From Yersinia alsatica (lineage in GTDB: Bacteria; Pseudomonadota; Gammaproteobacteria; Enterobacterales; Enterobacteriaceae): 64,000 nucleotides of DNA. Shown here piece after piece: positions 34,492 to 48,524 of this stretch (positions are counted from its first letter, which is position 1; the number at the start of each line of letters is the position of its first letter). The stretch covers positions 248,001 through 312,000 of the forward strand of contig NZ_CABHWW010000033.1 in NCBI RefSeq assembly GCF_902170305.1. Reading direction: 5' to 3'. The notes beneath the pieces are model-generated. The model was not told the DNA's origin and made no database searches. It saw nothing but the letters and a program-made list of their open reading frames with translations. Position numbers and translations under genes: made by a program.

Positions 34492-34942
34492 GGGTTTTGC
34501 CTCCAGACTTAGTTTGCTCATTGGATCTCGGGAAGTCATTTCCACGCGATCCTGTAGGAGAGGCACAACGCCCCATATTCCTATGCTGTGTTTGTTATAG
34601 TTCGAATGTTTATTAACGTAACTAACTTAGTAACATAACGTCAGACTTTCTGGCAGGCAAACAGCAATTCTCTGCACTAAAGGCAATCTTGCACCACACC
34701 CACTGAATTTACCCGCATCACAAAAACAAAACACTGCCTAGAATGGCATAACCTTGTTCTTCACTCCGCGACAGTCACTAATTATAGAACTAAATCAGGC
34801 TGAGAATTTTTACACATTGGTTACAGCAAAACGGCAAGAACTACACAGAAAGAGGTAAAAACAAGGAGGGATTGCTCAGAAAGGCAGCGACGGTGTATAT
34901 CATCAGATCGATACACGCCGTCGCCGTTAAAATGTGAATAGA
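34492..34942. other. ilvI upstream region and 3' flank of acyl-CoA ligase
   Basis: This 451-base gap holds the presumed Lrp-regulated ilvIH promoter region; no single -10/-35 pair stands out by eye. Near the ligase 3' end, GCGACGGTGTAT (34887-34898) and ATACACGCCGTCGC (34910-34923) form a strong hairpin without a T-run, which may end the ligase transcript. No ORF of interest is seen. Confidence 0.5.
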
Positions 34943-36742
34943 TTAGTCGCGGTACATAGAGTCAATTTCATTCTGATAACGCTGGAGAATGATTTTACGG
35001 CGTAATTTCATGGTTGGCGTTAGTTCACCCGTTTCCATGGTGAATGCCTGCGGCAAGAGGGTAAAACGCTTTACTTGCTCGAATTTCGCCAACTCTTTTT
35101 GCATATCTTTTAGCCGCTGCTCGAACAAACCGACAATATGGCTATGGCGCAATAGCTCTAATCTGTCGTGATATTTTAGATTTATCGAGCGGGCGTACTC
35201 TTCCAGTGATTCAAAACACGGCACAATCAGCGCCGAAACGAACTTGCGAGTATCTGCAATAATAGCGACCTGCTCAATAAAACGATCCTGACCCAGAGTG
35301 CCTTCAATCATTTGCGGCGCAATGTATTTCCCACCGGAGGTTTTCATCAGATCTTTCAGTCGTTCGGTGATGAACAAATTCCCCTGGACATCCAATGCGC
35401 CCGCGTCACCGGTTTTGAGCCAACCATCTTCGGTAAAGGATTCCGCTGTCTCTTGCGGCTTATTAAAATAACCGCGCATGACAATCGGACCACGTACCTG
35501 AATTTCGTTTTCAGCTCCCAAACGCACCTCAATCCCGGGTAATGGTTTACCAATAGAACCAAAGCGGAAGTCTTTTTCTTCCCAGCAAGAGACGGTGGCA
35601 CAGGTTTCGGTCATGCCATAGCCGTACTTAATATTGATACCAATAGCCTGGAAAAACAGAATGATATTGTCATCTAATCGTGCGCCAGCAGCCGGTAAAA
35701 AGCGCACCTTGCCACCCAAGACTCCGCGTAACTTGCTCAATACCAGACGGTCGGCCAACTTATACATCTGCGCGGAAAGCAGCGACAGAGTTTGCCCATT
35801 TTGTAGGCTTTGGAACTTGCGCTCGCCACAGTCAACGGCCCAGCGGAATAACAAGCGACGATGCCATTTTGCCAACGCCACTTTGTCATTGATGGCACTG
35901 AAAACTTTTTCGTAGAAGCGGGGAACCGCACACATGACTGTCGGTTTTACTGCCTGCATCGCTGCGCGCACCCAATCGGTGTTGCTGATATACACATTTT
36001 GCGCGCCGGTATGCATCACATAGAAACTCCAGGCCCGTTCAAACACATGAGATAGCGGCAGGAAGCTCAGAGAAACATCTTCTGCTGTCAGGGTTAAGCG
36101 CTGGTCATGTAAATAGAGCTGGGCCGCCATATTACGGTAATCCAGCATCACGCCTTTCGGTTCACCCGTGGTTCCAGAGGTATAAATCAGCGTGAATAAA
36201 TCATTTAAATCGCAGCTTTCAATGCGGGCGGTTAAGAGATGCTGCTGTACGGCATCAGGCTGTTGCTCGAAATCAGCCAAATGCTGAGCATATTCACAGC
36301 CACGAAGATCTACTGTGGGATCTAAGACAATAATCTGCGTCAGTTGCGGGCACAGCGGCTTTAGTGTGATGGCAACATCGAATTGAGTTTGCCCACCGAC
36401 AAATAAAATACGGACATCGGCATCATTAACCACGTAAGCGGCCTGAGCTGCGGTATTGGTGGCATACAACGGCACGCTCACGCCACGCAATTGTAAAATG
36501 GCTAAGTCAGCCAATGACCAAGCCATACTGTTATTAGCAAAAATCCCAATACGTTCTTGGATTGCCACGCCCAAAGACAGCAACGCTGCTGAAATCCGCG
36601 TGATATGTGTGTCAATTTGCCGCCAACTCAGCTGCTTCTCGCCTTCTGGTGACCATTCACGGAAAGCAATATTGTCGGTTCTCTGCTCTATTTGTTGGCG
36701 CAAACGGCGCACAAGGTGGTGTTGTTCTAAAGTGTGGATCAT
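34943..36742 (-). CDS. Long-chain acyl-CoA ligase (AMP-forming, FAA1/COG1022 type)
   Basis: This 599-residue adenylate-forming enzyme probably activates long-chain fatty acids to acyl-CoA. The AMP-binding P-loop LIYTSGTTGEPKGVML lies near residues 183-198, followed by the KYGYGMTETCATVS motif, DGWLKTGDAGALD and FITERLKDLMKTSGGKYIAP. The C-terminal domain shows ACIDIC-to-basic linker and TPTMKLRRKII with the terminal lysine. It resembles the long-chain ligase group rather than classical FadD. The start is uncertain: an in-frame ATG 28 codons upstream is possible, but MIHTLEQHHLVRRLRQQ fits family length better. In E. coli leuO and ilvI are direct neighbours, so it is an insertion by comparison. 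Confidence 0.85.
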   Translation of the reverse strand: MIHTLEQHHLVRRLRQQIEQRTDNIAFREWSPEGEKQLSWRQIDTHITRISAALLSLGVAIQERIGIFANNSMAWSLADLAILQLRGVSVPLYATNTAAQAAYVVNDADVRILFVGGQTQFDVAITLKPLCPQLTQIIVLDPTVDLRGCEYAQHLADFEQQPDAVQQHLLTARIESCDLNDLFTLIYTSGTTGEPKGVMLDYRNMAAQLYLHDQRLTLTAEDVSLSFLPLSHVFERAWSFYVMHTGAQNVYISNTDWVRAAMQAVKPTVMCAVPRFYEKVFSAINDKVALAKWHRRLLFRWAVDCGERKFQSLQNGQTLSLLSAQMYKLADRLVLSKLRGVLGGKVRFLPAAGARLDDNIILFFQAIGINIKYGYGMTETCATVSCWEEKDFRFGSIGKPLPGIEVRLGAENEIQVRGPIVMRGYFNKPQETAESFTEDGWLKTGDAGALDVQGNLFITERLKDLMKTSGGKYIAPQMIEGTLGQDRFIEQVAIIADTRKFVSALIVPCFESLEEYARSINLKYHDRLELLRHSHIVGLFEQRLKDMQKELAKFEQVKRFTLLPQAFTMETGELTPTMKLRRKIILQRYQNEIDSMYRD

Positions 36743-37150
36743 AAAATCGCCGCTCGCTATATACCGTTCATCTTCCAAGCCCCAGGTGATTGGCAGTGTA
36801 CTCAGTGACTCAGCCCTTCCCTGCATCTTGAAATCTATCGGGTATAGATGATTTATTGAGTGAACAGCTACTTTTGCCTATTAGCATTCAGCTTACATGT
36901 GTTCACTTTTTTTCGCGCAGTCTACCCACTCTATAGGTTATGGCAAATAAAATTCAGCGTAGAAGTGTGAGCTGAAATCGATTTTGATTAAAAACACAGC
37001 AGTTAGGGCAATGAGGCGGGTGTTAAAGCAGATAATTGTTTCTGCTGAATGGGATGAAAGCCCATTAGTAAATACAATATTAAATTCGGAGTCAGTTCTT
37101 GCCTGCTACTGATCAAAATACGATTTCAGCAGCAGGACTTTACAAAAAAA
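36743..37150. other. Non-coding region between leuO and the acyl-CoA ligase
   Basis: About 400 bases without a supported gene. Just before the ligase it includes the alternative longer N-terminal frame (36743-36826). The rest holds the ligase promoter and the 3' end of leuO. Nothing else stands out. Confidence 0.4.
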
Positions 37151-38107
37151 TTAAGACAAAGTACTAAGTTGGCTAAGTTGCTCTTTCATCCACTGATGTC
37201 CCTTATCTCTGTCAGTAGATTCGTGCCAAGTGAGATAGCATGGGCGACATGTCTCCTCCCAAGGTAATGGGATAATTTTTATATTAAGGGTCTCACTGTA
37301 TGTTTGAGCGAGCCAGCGAGGAGCAATTGCGACAAAGCAAGTCTGAGAGACAATATTTAGTATGCTATTCATATCCGTACTTTCGTAAGCAATAGTTTGA
37401 GCATTTATGGCTGATGCATAATAAAACTCACTAAAAGAACCTACTTTATCTAATGATACTACCGCATGTAATTCAGCAAGAAGTTGCTCTTGAGTAATTG
37501 CATTATCAATACGCGGGTGATCTTTAGCAACAACCAGAACTGACTCATCATTCGACAGCGATATATCATGAAAGTCTGGGCGTTCGAACTTGGTATAACC
37601 TATAACAAATTCGGTTTCTTGATAACGTAATTGATGCTCAATATTCTCATTAAGATAAGATCGGATAATGAGCTGAACATGAGGTGCTAATTGTTTAACA
37701 CGCTGTATAATTTGTGCGGTCAACCTGATGTCTAATGGACTGCAAATAGATAAATTAAATATTCGCGCACTGTTTTTAGCTTCAAAACCCGCGCCTGGTA
37801 ACTCATTTTGTACTAATTGCAGAGCTTGTCGAACTGGGCCAAAAAGCTGACGCGCTCTGGCTGTAGGCTGAATACCTCGGCCATAGCGGACAAACAGTTC
37901 ATCATTAAACATCACTTTTAGGCGGGCAACCGCGTTACTGACGGCAGGTTGAGACATGCCAAGTGACTGTGCTGCGCGTGTCACATTATGCATTTGCATC
38001 ACAGCATCGAAAACAGTTAATAAATTGAGGTCGACACTGCGTAAATGAACATCATTGCCTTCCTTTTTTGTGACTTGATTGTCGGTTACTAAGTTGTGTT
38101 CAAACAT
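37151..38107 (-). CDS. leuO: LysR-type regulator LeuO
   Basis: LeuO (318 residues) is a LysR-family regulator that antagonises H-NS silencing at many loci in enteric bacteria. The N-terminal winged helix includes [40 protein letters not shown] and [20 protein letters not shown], nearly identical to E. coli LeuO; the effector domain is more divergent and ends [12 protein letters not shown]. The ATG at 38107 lies six bases after GGAG; a GTG four codons earlier is less likely. It diverges from leuLABCD across a long AT-rich region. By analogy it is normally silenced by H-NS. Confidence 0.93.
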   Translation of the reverse strand: MFEHNLVTDNQVTKKEGNDVHLRSVDLNLLTVFDAVMQMHNVTRAAQSLGMSQPAVSNAVARLKVMFNDELFVRYGRGIQPTARARQLFGPVRQALQLVQNELPGAGFEAKNSARIFNLSICSPLDIRLTAQIIQRVKQLAPHVQLIIRSYLNENIEHQLRYQETEFVIGYTKFERPDFHDISLSNDESVLVVAKDHPRIDNAITQEQLLAELHAVVSLDKVGSFSEFYYASAINAQTIAYESTDMNSILNIVSQTCFVAIAPRWLAQTYSETLNIKIIPLPWEETCRPCYLTWHESTDRDKGHQWMKEQLSQLSTLS

Positions 38108-38970
38108 GCTTAACTCCACTAAGCTTTATGCAGATGGCGTGATTAATAAAAAACCTCACAGATACTTATCGTGACTTCAAAATATCTTTGAATACTTATT
38201 ATTAATGATGCCAATATTCTCTTTAGTACCTCGGCGAGGTAAAATCGAGTCTCATCCTTGTATAAGTGTGAAATATAAACCACACTTAATGCATTTGGTG
38301 ATTCAGTAGATATCCATAGATAAAAATATAAACAAGAAACATATGCAAAATACTTTTGCATGATGAATATAACCAATCTACATTATCAATGCCAAGACGA
38401 TACATCATAAGCATCAATAATAGAACTCACGATATGATCACATCACAAGATGAGAAGATTAACAACTATGACATTAATGAATAATAAATTCTTCATTTAA
38501 AACTTATCAACCCTTAATTACATTTAAAAGAACATAAATAAAATCAAATATCTCAGTTTATTTAATTATAATTCACAGCTAAAACTGTAAAGTATAAAAA
38601 TAAATAATGAGATTGGCTGCTAAGGAAAAATAATTAATATATAAATATATTGTATGTATAAATTAAAATAAATATCCTGTTATTCATCTGTCTAACTATT
38701 AATCTATAAAAGCTATTATTGCTCGCTCTTCTATAAGGCAGAGGTTGGCCTTCTAACAGAGTCATCGACAGGAAGTAAACAGTTGACTGGTTCATAAAAT
38801 CGGGGAAAAGCACAATAATCCATATTCCGAGCATTATACCAAACAAAGCAAAATCCACCGCTTGATTTTTTAGACTAAAAAACCTAAAAAATTAATTTTT
38901 AAGTTTTTTGTGCCGTTATAAGGAATCAAGTATCTGCGTAACCAGTTGAACACGCCATTTTAAACAAATG
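38108..38970. other. AT-rich leuO-leu intergenic region
   Basis: Over 860 bases, strongly AT-rich with A/T tracts, and no convincing gene; two minus-strand frames of 77 and 74 codons are low-complexity and have no conserved features. In E. coli the corresponding leuO-leuABCD region is shorter and contains H-NS-bound AT tracts that control leuO. A similar silencing role is inferred. The segment 38600-38700 is particularly AT-rich. Confidence 0.55.
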
Positions 38971-38999
38971 TTGACATACCCATAGAATTCACGTATCAA
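38971..38999 (+). promoter_or_regulatory. leuLABCD promoter
   Basis: TTGACA (38971-38976) and TATCAA (38994-38999) are separated by 17 bases. This is a near-consensus sigma-70 promoter about 45 bases before the leuL start. Confidence 0.82.
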
Positions 39000-39042
39000 T
39001 TTAGGCAACGCAATAATTTAACTGATGAGAAACTGAAAAATT

Positions 39043-39126
39043 ATGTTCTATTCAACCCGTCTACTAAGCCTACTACTTAACGCATCTCTCTTGCGCGGTA
39101 TGTTGGTGGACGGAAATCAGAACTGA
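39043..39126 (+). CDS. leuL: leu operon leader peptide
   Basis: A 27-residue leader, [20 protein letters not shown] followed by LVDGNQN. It has eight leucines, including a run read by CTA-CTA-AGC-CTA-CTA-CTT; the four CTA codons are rare leucine codons, as in the E. coli leader, whose NAS-LRG segment is shared. Ribosome stalling here when charged leucyl-tRNA is scarce would favour an antiterminator over the terminator downstream, switching on leuABCD. Confidence 0.93.
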   Translation: MFYSTRLLSLLLNASLLRGMLVDGNQN

Positions 39127-39148
39127 TTCAGCCATCAAGATTAACAAG

Positions 39149-39175
39149 CCCGCGCAAATGCGCGGGTTTTTTTTT
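39149..39175 (+). terminator. leu attenuator (leucine-controlled terminator)
   Basis: CCCGCGC (39149-39155) and GCGCGGG (39160-39166) form the stem, with loop AAAT and a run of nine T residues. It is 23 bases after leuL and 40 bases before leuA, the expected position of a transcription attenuator. Confidence 0.93.
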
Positions 39176-39215
39176 ACCCGCAAAGCGCAAATGTAAACAC
39201 GACAAGGAATATCCA

Positions 39216-43304
<4,089 letters not shown>

Positions 43305-43318
43305 CTGGAGACACCACC

Positions 43319-43921
43319 ATGGCAAAATTTATTCAACACGTTGGTTTGGTCGCTCCGTTGGATGCGGCGAATGTCGATACTGACGCGATTATCCCAAAAC
43401 AGTTTTTGCAGAAAGTCACCCGCACTGGCTTTGGTCAGCACCTGTTTAATGACTGGCGCTTTCTCGACGATGCCGGCAAAGTGCCAAACCCTGAATTTGT
43501 GCTGAATCAACCTCGCTATCAGGGCGCGACCATTTTGTTAGCACGCGAGAACTTCGGCTGTGGTTCATCCCGCGAGCATGCGCCTTGGGCTTTGACCGAT
43601 TTTGGTTTTAAAGTGGTTATTGCGCCAAGCTTTGCCGATATTTTTTATGGCAACTCGTTTAATAACCAGTTATTACCGGTAACATTAAACGAAGCGGATA
43701 TTGATACTTTATTCCAGTTGGTTAAAGAGAATGAAGGCATCGAGTTTATTGTCGATTTGGAAAAACAAACCGTTAATGCCGGTGGCAAAAGTTATTCTTT
43801 CGAAATCGATAGCTTCCGTCGCCATTGCATGATTAACGGTTTAGACAGTATTGGCTTGACGTTACAACACGAAAGTAATATTTCAGCCTACGAAAAACAA
43901 CAACCCGAGTTTCTACGTTAA
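43319..43921 (+). CDS. leuD: 3-isopropylmalate dehydratase small subunit
   Basis: LeuD (200 residues) is the swivel-domain partner of Leu[40 protein letters not shown] and the loop after [18 protein letters not shown] are the family motifs. TGGAGACACCACC provides the ribosome binding site in the 14-base gap after leuC. It is the last gene of leuLABCD. Confidence 0.98.
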   Translation: MAKFIQHVGLVAPLDAANVDTDAIIPKQFLQKVTRTGFGQHLFNDWRFLDDAGKVPNPEFVLNQPRYQGATILLARENFGCGSSREHAPWALTDFGFKVVIAPSFADIFYGNSFNNQLLPVTLNEADIDTLFQLVKENEGIEFIVDLEKQTVNAGGKSYSFEIDSFRRHCMINGLDSIGLTLQHESNISAYEKQQPEFLR

Positions 43922-43968
43922 TTATTTTTAAGGTTGGCGATATTACGCTAACCCATTATGTGAGTATA

Positions 43969-44001
43969 TTGTTGGTGTCAGAGCTCATCCTGACCCAACA
44001 A
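43969..44001 (+). terminator. Probable leu operon terminator
   Basis: TTGTTGG (43969-43975) pairs with CCAACAA (43995-44001), with an inner TCAG/CTGA extension. The following T-run is poor, so termination strength is uncertain. The remaining bases up to tnaC (43922-44240, 319 bases) hold this hairpin and the tna promoter; no other gene is seen. Confidence 0.55.
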
Positions 44002-44165
44002 TTAAAACCCACCTAGAATATTAATCAAATATATATCCCATTATCTTTATTCCATCACTTAAAAAACAAAATCCCAGCACAATCAATCTGTTATATAACA
44101 GAGCGGTAAGCCATTAGTTTACATACATATTAATCATTCTAATATAGTTAATATTGATTGTAATT

Positions 44166-44207
44166 TGTGCTGACGGTCACTTTTTATTTCTTAAACAACG
44201 CTATGCT
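44166..44207 (+). promoter_or_regulatory. CRP site and promoter of the tna operon (candidate)
   Basis: TGTGC-TGACGG-TCACT (44166-44181) resembles the CRP consensus TGTGA-N6-TCACA with one mismatch in each half. A TATGCT -10 element lies at 44202-44207. The site centre would fall near -41, the class II position. Catabolite control of tryptophanase is known in relatives. Confidence 0.6.
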
Positions 44208-44240
44208 GTCAACTCACCATCCACACCTAGAGGGCGCCTT

Positions 44241-44339
44241 ATGACACGCATTGCCTTGCGTTATGAAGCACGCATCTCCGGCGATAGCCGAGCCTGGTTT
44301 AATATAGATTACCGCCTCGCCAACGATTTCCCACGCTAG
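44241..44339 (+). CDS. tnaC: Tryptophanase operon leader peptide TnaC
   Basis: A 32-residue leader, upstream of tnaA, contains the TnaC motif WFNID: Trp19 to Asp23, then Pro31 at position +12 from the Trp, the same spacing as Trp12-Pro24 in E. coli. One extra Arg follows the proline before TAG. In E. coli high tryptophan stalls the ribosome at the terminal proline, blocking Rho access and letting transcription enter tnaA. AGAGGG lies six bases before the ATG. The 152 bases to tnaA would contain the rut/pause region. A longer frame starting at 44154 is not preferred. Confidence 0.88.
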   Translation: MTRIALRYEARISGDSRAWFNIDYRLANDFPR

Positions 44340-44491
44340 TTTCCTGCTGCTTATTCAGCTTCGGCTGAAACACTCATCTGTTTTATTTTTATTGCCATCA
44401 TGGGCAATACGAACTGTTATTTCTTATTTTAACGGTTCTTATTATCCACGGCATAACTATACCCAAAAAATAATATTTGGAGTAATAAGCC

Positions 44492-45892
44492 ATGAAACGC
44501 ATTCCTGAACCCTTCCGTATTAAAATGGTAGAAAATATTCGGATGACCAGCCGGGAGGATCGCGAGAAAGCATTAATTGAGGCAGGTTATAACCCATTCT
44601 TACTGCCTAGCGAAGATGTCTATATTGATTTACTGACTGACTCAGGTACCGGTGCCATGAGTGACCGTCAGTGGGCCGGATTAATGATGGGCGATGAGGC
44701 TTACGCCGGTTCGCGTAACTATTATCACCTGTGCGACCAAGTCAAAAAACTGATTGGCTACCCATTTACTATCCCGACCCACCAAGGCCGTGGTGCTGAG
44801 CAGATCCTGTTCCCTTGCCTGATTGCGAAAAAACAAAAAGCAGGTGGTGGTAAGAAGCCGGTATTTATTTCCAACTTCCACTTTGATACCACTGCCGCCC
44901 ACGTCGAGATGAATGGCGCAAAAGCCATTAACGTAGTCACGCCAAAAGCCTTTGATACCGTCTCTTATTATGACTGGAAAGGGGATTTCGACTTAGATCA
45001 GCTGAAGGCCACCATTGCTGAGCATGGTGCCGAAAACGTGGTGTCTATTATTACCACCGTCACCTGTAATAGCTCCGGCGGTCAGCCGATTTCAATGAGT
45101 AATATGCGCGAAGTGTATCGTATCGCTCAGCAGCATAATATTCCGGTGGTCATTGACTCAGCCCGCTTCTGCGAAAACGCCTGGTTTATTAAGCAACGTG
45201 AAGCGGGTTATGGCGATAAGTCGATCAAAGAGATCATTCTGGAGATGTACCAGTATGGCGACATGCTGACCATGTCAGCCAAAAAAGACCCGATGGTTAA
45301 CATTGGCGGTTTGTGTTGTTTCCGTACCGATGAAGACCTGTTTAACGACGTTCGCATCCGTTGTGTCCCCATGGAAGGTTTTGTAACTTATGGTGGTCTG
45401 GCTGGTCGCGATATGGAAGCGCTGGCAATCGGGCTGGAAGAAGGGATGAATGAAGACTTCCTGACTTATCGTATCGGCCAAGTAGAGTATCTGGGTGAAC
45501 GTCTGCGTGCAGGGGGCATTCCTATTCAATACCCTACCGGCGGCCACGCGGTGTTTGTTGATGCCAAACTTTTGCTGCCGCATATTCCAGCGGAGCAGTT
45601 CCCGGCACAAGCGCTTAACAATGCGCTATATCTGGAAGCAGGTATCCGCAGTGTTGAAATCGGTTCATTGCTATTAGGTCGAGATCCAGAAACCGGCAAA
45701 CAAAAACCATCACCATTGGAACTGCTGCGCCTGACCATCCCGCGCCGGGTCTACACCAATGACCACATGGACTATATCGCCGATGCCCTGATTTCACTTA
45801 AATCACGGGCCGAGGAAATCAAAGGCCTCACCTTCACCTACGAACCTCCGGTTCTGCGCCACTTTGTTGCCCGATTAAAACCAATCGAATAA
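44492..45892 (+). CDS. tnaA: Tryptophanase
   Basis: TnaA (466 residues) is a PLP enzyme that cleaves L-tryptophan to indole, pyruvate and ammonia. The PLP-binding lysine lies in [12 protein letters not shown] (Lys265, corresponding to E. coli Lys270). [21 protein letters not shown] contains the cofactor-ring aspartate, and [15 protein letters not shown] is also conserved. Full length and open frame suggest an active enzyme and thus indole production. TTTGGAGTAA gives the ribosome binding site. The tnaCAB operon sits between leuD and setA, which are neighbours in E. coli. Confidence 0.97.
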   Translation: MKRIPEPFRIKMVENIRMTSREDREKALIEAGYNPFLLPSEDVYIDLLTDSGTGAMSDRQWAGLMMGDEAYAGSRNYYHLCDQVKKLIGYPFTIPTHQGRGAEQILFPCLIAKKQKAGGGKKPVFISNFHFDTTAAHVEMNGAKAINVVTPKAFDTVSYYDWKGDFDLDQLKATIAEHGAENVVSIITTVTCNSSGGQPISMSNMREVYRIAQQHNIPVVIDSARFCENAWFIKQREAGYGDKSIKEIILEMYQYGDMLTMSAKKDPMVNIGGLCCFRTDEDLFNDVRIRCVPMEGFVTYGGLAGRDMEALAIGLEEGMNEDFLTYRIGQVEYLGERLRAGGIPIQYPTGGHAVFVDAKLLLPHIPAEQFPAQALNNALYLEAGIRSVEIGSLLLGRDPETGKQKPSPLELLRLTIPRRVYTNDHMDYIADALISLKSRAEEIKGLTFTYEPPVLRHFVARLKPIE

Positions 45893-45918
45893 ACGGCAAC
45901 CGCGACTCTAAGAGCACG

Positions 45919-45941
45919 CCCCCTGCCGCACCGGCAGGGGG
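45919..45941. repeat. GC-rich hairpin between tnaA and tnaB
   Basis: A perfect 10-bp stem, CCCCCTGCCG / CGGCAGGGGG, with loop CAC, lies in the 108-base tnaA-tnaB gap and lacks a T-run. It probably shields or uncouples the tnaA transcript 3' end, lowering tnaB expression rather than ending transcription. Confidence 0.6.
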
Positions 45942-46000
45942 AATACCGCTACCAAATCGCTACCTCTATAAGTGGTAAAACCACACGAGGACACCCTACT

Positions 46001-47263
46001 ATGGCCCAAACTACACTAGAAGATCAGGTCACAGCCGCAAAAATTAAAAATCCTTCTCTGCTCGGTGGTGCAATGATTATTGCCGGCACTATCGTCGGCG
46101 CAGGGATGTTTTCATTACCCGTTGTCATGTCAGGGATCTGGTTTTATTGGTCTATTGCTGTTCTGGTTTTTACCTGGTTTTGTATGCTTCATTCAGGATT
46201 AATGATCCTCGAAGCCAACCTCAACTATCACACCGGGGCCAGTTTCGACACCATCACCAAAGATTTACTGGGTAACGGCTGGAATATCGTCAATGGCCTG
46301 ACTGTCGCCTTTGTGCTCTATATTCTGACTTACGCCTATATCTCTGCCAGCGGCTCGGTGATTCAACATACCCTGCGCGGAATGGGGATAGACTTCCCGG
46401 CTCGGCTCGGCGGTCTGTTCTTTGCATTATTCGTCGCTTTTATTGTTTGGCTCAGTACCACCGCAGTAAGCCGAATGACCACCATCGTGCTGGGCGCCAA
46501 AATCCTCACCTTCTTTATGACCTTTGGTGGGCTGTTGGGGCACGTCGAGCCGGTGAAGTTGTTCAATCTGAGCGAAGCCAATCCCAGCTACCTGCCGTAC
46601 CTGCTGATGACTCTGCCATTTTGTCTGGCCTCATTTGGTTATCACGGTAACGTCCCTAGCCTGATGAAGTATTACGGCAAGAATCCCCGCCGTATCCGCA
46701 ACTGTCTACTGATTGGTACTCTGCTCGCCCTGACGCTCTATATCATCTGGTTGGTCGGCACGATGGGGAATATTCCGCGACCACAATTTCGCGAAATAGC
46801 CAGTCAGGGCGGGAATATTGATGTGCTGGTGAGTGCCTTGGGCGGGATCTTACAAAGCTCGTCGATGGATCTGCTGCTGACGGTATTCTCAAACTTCGCC
46901 GTCGCCAGTTCATTCTTGGGCGTGACATTGGGATTATTTGATTATCTTGCTGATTTATTTAAATTTGACGACAGCCGCTTAGGCCGTGGGAAAACAGCCG
47001 TCATTACATTCTTGCCGCCGATATTGGGTGGGCTGATATATCCAGATGGTTTTATTTACGCCATCGGCTATGCCGGGCTGGCTGCCACGGTGTGGGCCGC
47101 CATTGTACCAGCACTGTTGGCCCGAGCTTCCCGTAAGCGCTTTGGTAGCCCACTGTATCGCGTATGGGGCGGCACTCCATTGATTGTATTGATTTTACTG
47201 TTTGGGGCGATTAATGCCATCGCCCATATTCTGTCCAGCTTAAACCTGCTGCCGACCTATTAA
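46001..47263 (+). CDS. tnaB: Low-affinity tryptophan permease TnaB
   Basis: A 420-residue inner-membrane protein of the aromatic amino acid permease family (TnaB/Mtr/TyrP). It has about 11 helices, beginning after a cytosolic segment with [20 protein letters not shown], the family signature. It imports tryptophan for TnaA. ACGAGG lies eleven bases before the ATG. It follows tnaA by 108 bases and converges with setA. Confidence 0.93.
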   Translation: MAQTTLEDQVTAAKIKNPSLLGGAMIIAGTIVGAGMFSLPVVMSGIWFYWSIAVLVFTWFCMLHSGLMILEANLNYHTGASFDTITKDLLGNGWNIVNGLTVAFVLYILTYAYISASGSVIQHTLRGMGIDFPARLGGLFFALFVAFIVWLSTTAVSRMTTIVLGAKILTFFMTFGGLLGHVEPVKLFNLSEANPSYLPYLLMTLPFCLASFGYHGNVPSLMKYYGKNPRRIRNCLLIGTLLALTLYIIWLVGTMGNIPRPQFREIASQGGNIDVLVSALGGILQSSSMDLLLTVFSNFAVASSFLGVTLGLFDYLADLFKFDDSRLGRGKTAVITFLPPILGGLIYPDGFIYAIGYAGLAATVWAAIVPALLARASRKRFGSPLYRVWGGTPLIVLILLFGAINAIAHILSSLNLLPTY

Positions 47264-47275
47264 AGTCCGATAACC

Positions 47276-47293
47276 AGCGCCCCGCGGGGCGCT
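47276..47293. terminator. Perfect palindrome between tnaB and setA
   Basis: AGCGCCCCGCGGGGCGCT is an 18-base perfect palindrome just after tnaB and reaching the setA stop codon. It can form a hairpin on both strands and probably ends both convergent transcripts, though T-runs are weak. Confidence 0.65.
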
Positions 47294-48473
47294 AAGCTTC
47301 TCTTACCCGCGCACAAATGATGAGAGAGAGAATTGCCAGAATCATTGCCATCACATAGACCGAATTGTGCCCCCAAGTCTCCGTCAATACCCCTTGTAGC
47401 ACCCCAGCCAAAATCACCCCGGTAGAGATGCTATTGGTAAACAGAGTAGTAGCGGCACCCGCTCGGCCTGGCATTAAATCCTGAAAATAGAGCATACCAA
47501 TACCGGCGACGATGCCGATAAAGATGGCATTAAAAATCTGTAATAGCATTAATGCAGATTTGAATTTAAACAGCACTAATCCGGTATAAAACAGCACGCC
47601 AGCCAGTACCGCGAATAGCATAATTTTGCGCTTACCAAAACGCCGAACCGAATAGCCCGCCAGTAGCATAATAGGGATTTCCAACCCTGCGGCGGTTCCC
47701 ATCAATAATCCCGCCAACCGCTCAGGCAGCCCCAAACTTGCCGTAATATAGAGCGGCATATCAATGATATACATGGTATTGCATGTCCACATCAACATTG
47801 AGGCAATGAAGAGTAGCAAGACGTCTTTATCAGCAAATAAGCTGCCCTGAGCGACAGCTGGCGCATCCATCACCGGTTCCGCGCGCTGCACTGAGGGCAA
47901 AATAAACCACACCACCAAGGCACTGAGCACAAAAATACCGGCGGCGATGCAGAACATCAGGGTAAAGCCATAATTCAGCGCCAACATAAATGACAGCGGT
48001 GGGCCAATAACCCAAGCCAATGATAGCTGAGCACGCATAATCGAGCTGAACATCACCACTTCGCGGGCCGAGTTATCGGCATATTCACGCGCCAAGGCAA
48101 AAATCTGCGGCATTGCGGTGTTAGCCACTGAGGCGAGCAGCACACCCGCGGTGATTAATGTCAGGTAATCACGATTAAAAGCAAATAGCAGGCAGTTCCC
48201 CACCGCCATCAGATAGCAGACCAAAATCAGTTTGCGGCGATCACCCCGCAAATCTGAACGTTTTGCCAACACAAAACTGACGGTAATCCCGGCGATAGCA
48301 TTGACAGTGTAAAACAGCCCTACCCACAGCGGGCGGACTTTCACTTCAGTGCTGAGAAATAGACTTAGCGTTGGCGCTTGTAAAGCCCCAGCAATACCGG
48401 AAAGAAAGGCCACCACAAAAAACGCGAGAAAAACCGGGTTAATACGACGGGAAAAGGTTAATGCAGATTTCAT
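47292..48473 (-). CDS. setA: Sugar efflux transporter SetA (MFS)
   Basis: A 393-residue major facilitator with about 12 helices, closest in pattern to SetA/SetB sugar exporters (INPVFLAFFVVAFLSGIAGA, then LQAPTLSLFLSTEVKVRPLWVG). It exports glucosides or sugars and in E. coli lies next to sgrS-sgrR, where it assists recovery from sugar-phosphate stress. The ATG at 48473 has GGAG six bases upstream; a TTG four codons earlier is rejected. Here SgrS-like RNA and two ERIC elements lie upstream, so setA may still be expressed with or after the sRNA. Confidence 0.9.
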   Translation of the reverse strand: MKSALTFSRRINPVFLAFFVVAFLSGIAGALQAPTLSLFLSTEVKVRPLWVGLFYTVNAIAGITVSFVLAKRSDLRGDRRKLILVCYLMAVGNCLLFAFNRDYLTLITAGVLLASVANTAMPQIFALAREYADNSAREVVMFSSIMRAQLSLAWVIGPPLSFMLALNYGFTLMFCIAAGIFVLSALVVWFILPSVQRAEPVMDAPAVAQGSLFADKDVLLLFIASMLMWTCNTMYIIDMPLYITASLGLPERLAGLLMGTAAGLEIPIMLLAGYSVRRFGKRKIMLFAVLAGVLFYTGLVLFKFKSALMLLQIFNAIFIGIVAGIGMLYFQDLMPGRAGAATTLFTNSISTGVILAGVLQGVLTETWGHNSVYVMAMILAILSLIICARVREA

Positions 48474-48524
48474 TCCAGGCTCCAACGCCAGAAACAGCTA
48501 TGACTGGCCATGCTACAGAAGTAC

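Noticed and set aside
34492-34566. 25-residue extension of IlvI
   Set aside because: GGAGG is correctly spaced for the ATG at 34491, whose product matches E. coli IlvI from its first residue.
38143-38376. 77-codon minus-strand frame upstream of leuO
   Set aside because: It lies in AT-rich DNA with low-complexity translation and no family features; more likely a chance frame.
38634-38858. 74-codon minus-strand frame in the leuO-leu gap
   Set aside because: Hydrophobic and Tyr/Ile/Phe-rich as expected from AT-rich DNA; no start signal or conserved motif.
44154-44240. Longer TnaC starting at 44154
   Set aside because: It would overlap the predicted CRP site and -10 element; the ATG at 44241 has a well-placed AGAGGG.
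45919-45941. tnaA-tnaB hairpin as an intrinsic terminator
   Set aside because: There is no T-run after the stem and tnaB follows on the same strand, so partial uncoupling or RNA protection is more likely.
47276-47293. Perfect GC palindrome as a restriction or protein-binding site
   Set aside because: Its place between convergent stop codons makes a shared transcript 3'-end hairpin the simpler reading.
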